A DNA stretch of 6,226 nucleotides from the NCBI GenBank assembly GCA_031289575.1, contig JAITPE010000212.1, positions 1-6,226 of the forward strand, written 5' to 3'. The position numbers and the translations under genes are program-made. This DNA is from Spirochaetia bacterium. GTDB lineage: Bacteria; Spirochaetota; UBA4802; UBA5550. The notes beneath the pieces were generated by a model. It did no database searches. It was not told where the DNA came from and was given only the letters and a program-made list of their open reading frames with translations. This document shows, piece by piece, positions 5,008 to 6,226 of this stretch. Position 1 is the first letter of the stretch. Each line of letters begins with the position of its first letter.

Positions 5008-6015
5008 ATGAATATAATAAACTATTTCCTCAAAGGCATTGCCATAGGCGCCGCGAACATTATTCCCGGTGTGTCGGGCGGAACATTGGCGTTGGTTCTT
5101 GGACTCTATGAGCGGATTCTCGGCGCGGTCAACAACATAAGGCCGTCTACGGCGCTCGCCGTACTCGGCCTTTTCAGATTTAACGCAAAAGCGCTGGAAC
5201 GCTTTAAAGAAGAAATGAAAAAGATCGATATTATTTTTCTCATAGCAATCGGCGCCGGAGCCATTGCGTCCATAGCCGCGCTCGCAAAACTTATGACATA
5301 TCTTCTGCTCAACCGGCATGACCCGACCTATGGTTTTTTCTTCGGCTTGGTGCTGCTTTCAACAGCGGCGCCGTACAGACTGATTAAAAAGAAATCATGG
5401 GGCGCCCTGATTCCGGCGCTCGCGGCCGCGGCCTTTCTCATTGCGCTCTCGTCGTTCAACGCGGATGCAATGAAAGAAAAGGCCGCGCGCGCGGCAAACC
5501 ATGAACAGACGCAGCTTCACGATGAGTCTGTTCATGGTTCTCCGGCGGAACATTCCGCGGCGGAGCGCGGATTTTCCGCCGGAAAGGGGCTGTTTTTCTT
5601 TGCCGCGGGGGCCGTGTCCATATCGGCCATGATACTTCCAGGCATTAGCGGATCGTTTATTCTGCTTTTGATGGGCGGGTATTTTGATATGCTCAAGGCT
5701 ATTGCGGAGCGCGACTGGAGCGTCATCATACTATTTTGTTTTGGATGCGGCATAGGGCTTTTGCTATTCACAAGGCTGCTTGCTTTTTTGTTTAAAAAAT
5801 TTCATGACCAAACCTTGGGTTTCCTCACGGGACTCGTCATAGGCTCGCTTTGGGTGATATGGCCGTTCAAATCATGGGAACTGGCCGGCGGAGAAAAAAT
5901 ATACACCGGCAATATTTTCCCGCCGGTATTTGCGTTGAACGAGATCCTGACGCTGCTCGCGTTTCTTGCCGGAGCCGTTATCATCATACTCTTTCTAAAA
6001 TTGGAAAAGCACTGA
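5008..6015 (+). CDS. popT: DUF368 membrane protein, PopT-type polyprenyl-phosphate transporter
   Basis: This gene encodes 335 residues. DUF368 proteins have been identified as undecaprenyl-phosphate (C55-P) transporters that return the lipid carrier across the cytoplasmic membrane for reuse in peptidoglycan and surface-polymer synthesis. The family's duplicated signature is present: IIPGVSGGTLALVLGLYE (18-35) in the first half and ILPGISGSFILLLMGGYF (209-226) in the second, consistent with an internal pseudo-repeat. Other membrane segments are near 75-96, 107-125, 131-150, 195-222, 237-262, 268-288 and 308-331. Between the two halves, residues about 152-193 form a hydrophilic Ala/Glu/His/Arg-rich loop, which looks longer than usual and makes the protein larger than the roughly 270-300 residues I expect. 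The DNA for residues 159-192 consists of three consecutive palindromes, suggesting an in-frame insertion. The start is 10 bp after lysS; GGAG at 4991-4994 is 13 nt upstream, a weak site, so read-through from lysS and coupling are likely. Confidence 0.9.
   Translation: MNIINYFLKGIAIGAANIIPGVSGGTLALVLGLYERILGAVNNIRPSTALAVLGLFRFNAKALERFKEEMKKIDIIFLIAIGAGAIASIAALAKLMTYLLLNRHDPTYGFFFGLVLLSTAAPYRLIKKKSWGALIPALAAAAFLIALSSFNADAMKEKAARAANHEQTQLHDESVHGSPAEHSAAERGFSAGKGLFFFAAGAVSISAMILPGISGSFILLLMGGYFDMLKAIAERDWSVIILFCFGCGIGLLLFTRLLAFLFKKFHDQTLGFLTGLVIGSLWVIWPFKSWELAGGEKIYTGNIFPPVFALNEILTLLAFLAGAVIIILFLKLEKH
5482..5495. repeat. 14-bp GC palindrome, first of three in the DUF368 gene
   Basis: GCCGCGCGCGCGGC is a perfect self-complementary sequence. 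A single base (5496) separates it from the next inverted repeat. It encodes residues 159-163 (AARAA) of the DUF368 protein. On its own it could be chance in an Ala/Arg-rich stretch; its position at the head of a palindrome series makes it notable. Confidence 0.55.
5497..5539. repeat. 14-bp perfect inverted repeat with 15-nt loop inside the DUF368 gene
   Basis: AACCATGAACAGAC (5497-5510) is exactly reverse-complementary to GTCTGTTCATGGTT (5526-5539). The stem is mixed in composition, so the match is not a low-complexity artefact. It encodes ANHEQTQLHDESVHG, part of an extra hydrophilic loop. No T-run follows it. Confidence 0.75.
5541..5583. repeat. 10-bp inverted repeat with nested 6-bp stem inside the DUF368 gene
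   Basis: TCCGGCGGAA (5541-5550) pairs perfectly with TTCCGCCGGA (5574-5583). Inside it, TCCGCG (5554-5559) pairs with CGCGGA (5566-5571) around a 6-nt loop, giving one long interrupted hairpin. It starts one base after the previous inverted repeat ends, and both units are 43 bp long. It encodes the end of the extra loop, just before the second transmembrane half of the protein. Confidence 0.65.
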
Positions 6016-6022
6016 AAAAAGA

Positions 6023-6050
6023 TTGACTTGGATAGAGATTTTTTTAAGAT
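6023..6050 (+). promoter_or_regulatory. Candidate sigma70-type promoter for the AIM24-family gene
   Basis: TTGACT (6023-6028, 5/6 to consensus) and TAAGAT (6045-6050, 4/6) are separated by 16 nt. They lie in an AT-rich 68-bp gap, placing the transcript start about 25 nt before the ATG at 6084. This suggests the AIM24-family gene has its own promoter. Confidence 0.45.
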
Positions 6051-6074
6051 AGGAAATAAAAATATTACCATAAT

Positions 6075-6079
6075 GGGGG
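6075..6079 (+). promoter_or_regulatory. Ribosome binding site (GGGGG) of the AIM24-family gene
   Basis: The purine tract GGGGGA ends 3 nt before the ATG at 6084. The spacing is slightly short but usable, and no better start is nearby. It supports the chosen start of the right-edge gene. Confidence 0.5.
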
Positions 6080-6083
6080 AATT

Positions 6084-6226
6084 ATGAATTACAAATTATC
6101 AAGCGAGAGCGGCTTTTCTTTAGCTCTAATAACGCTTGGCCAGGGCGAAGAAATCAAAATAGAAAGCGGAGCCATGGTTTACCATAACGGCAAAGTAAGC
6201 CTTGAGGGCAAGATGAACAGCGGAGG
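6084..6226 (+). CDS. AIM24/TIGR00266-family protein, N-terminal fragment
   Basis: The frame from ATG 6084 is open to the window edge, giving 47 codons plus two bases. The visible sequence starts MNYKLSSESG, continues through LALITLGQGEEIKIESGAMVY (13-33) and then KVSLEGKMNSG. The L-x-x-G-E-x-I-x-x-E-S-G-A-M-V-Y element is the hallmark of the AIM24 (DUF124, TIGR00266) family, predicted to fold as a beta-helix-like domain of about 220-260 residues. Bacterial members have no settled function; the yeast mitochondrial relative Aim24 affects cristae organisation. There is no signal peptide, so it should be cytoplasmic. It follows the DUF368 gene by 68 bp with a candidate promoter between them. Confidence 0.8.
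   Translation, partial: MNYKLSSESGFSLALITLGQGEEIKIESGAMVYHNGKVSLEGKMNSG

Noticed and set aside
6010..6050. Intrinsic terminator after the DUF368 gene (A-run and T-run)
   Set aside because: The only pairing is a weak A/T stem with no GC-rich hairpin before the T-run. The T-run fits better as the spacer of a promoter.

Overview
The window looks like chromosomal sequence from a diderm (Gram-negative-type) bacterium of moderate GC content. It holds an MlaE/MlaF-type lipid-transport permease and ATPase, two precursor proteins with signal peptides, a class II lysyl-tRNA synthetase and a DUF368/PopT-type polyprenyl-phosphate transporter. Nothing here fixes the phylum. A poorly sampled lineage such as Elusimicrobiota would fit, but that is only an impression. 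There are no RNA genes, CRISPR arrays or transposase genes.

Layout. (1) At the left edge, on the minus strand, is the N-terminal part of an exported protein whose visible mature start resembles the nitroreductase family. It is cut off by the window edge. (2) A divergent intergenic region of about 145 bp holds candidate promoters, a short inverted repeat and a possible 5-codon leader ORF. (3) A plus-strand run begins with a 539-residue exported, aromatic-rich protein of unknown function. It is built on a ~20-residue periodic pattern of W/F-P-F-F-like motifs. Its stop codon overlaps the start of an mlaE-like permease gene (TGATG), which in turn overlaps an mlaF-like ATPase gene (TAATG). (4) After 52 bp comes lysS, followed 10 bp later by a DUF368 gene. 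(5) After a 68-bp gap with a plausible sigma70-type promoter, the N-terminus of an AIM24/TIGR00266-family protein runs off the right edge.

How the genes may work together. The three overlapping genes are probably translated as a unit. The permease and ATPase should form the inner-membrane core of a lipid ABC transporter. No MlaD (MCE) protein is encoded next to them, and the exported aromatic-repeat protein sits in the operon instead, so it is the natural candidate for an envelope partner. The DUF368 protein adds a second lipid-carrier transport function (undecaprenyl-phosphate recycling).

Most unusual signals. First, three palindromes stand almost end to end inside the DUF368 gene (5482-5583), exactly where the protein carries an extra hydrophilic, Ala/Glu/His-rich loop. 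Second, a similar run of strong hairpins lies in the 3' end of the aromatic-repeat gene (1708-1796, with weaker ones to about 1886), where that protein abruptly switches to Ala/Glu/Arg-rich sequence. Both look like in-frame palindromic insertions into coding genes, comparable in style to the Rickettsia palindromic elements. Relatedness between the two copies is not obvious by eye.
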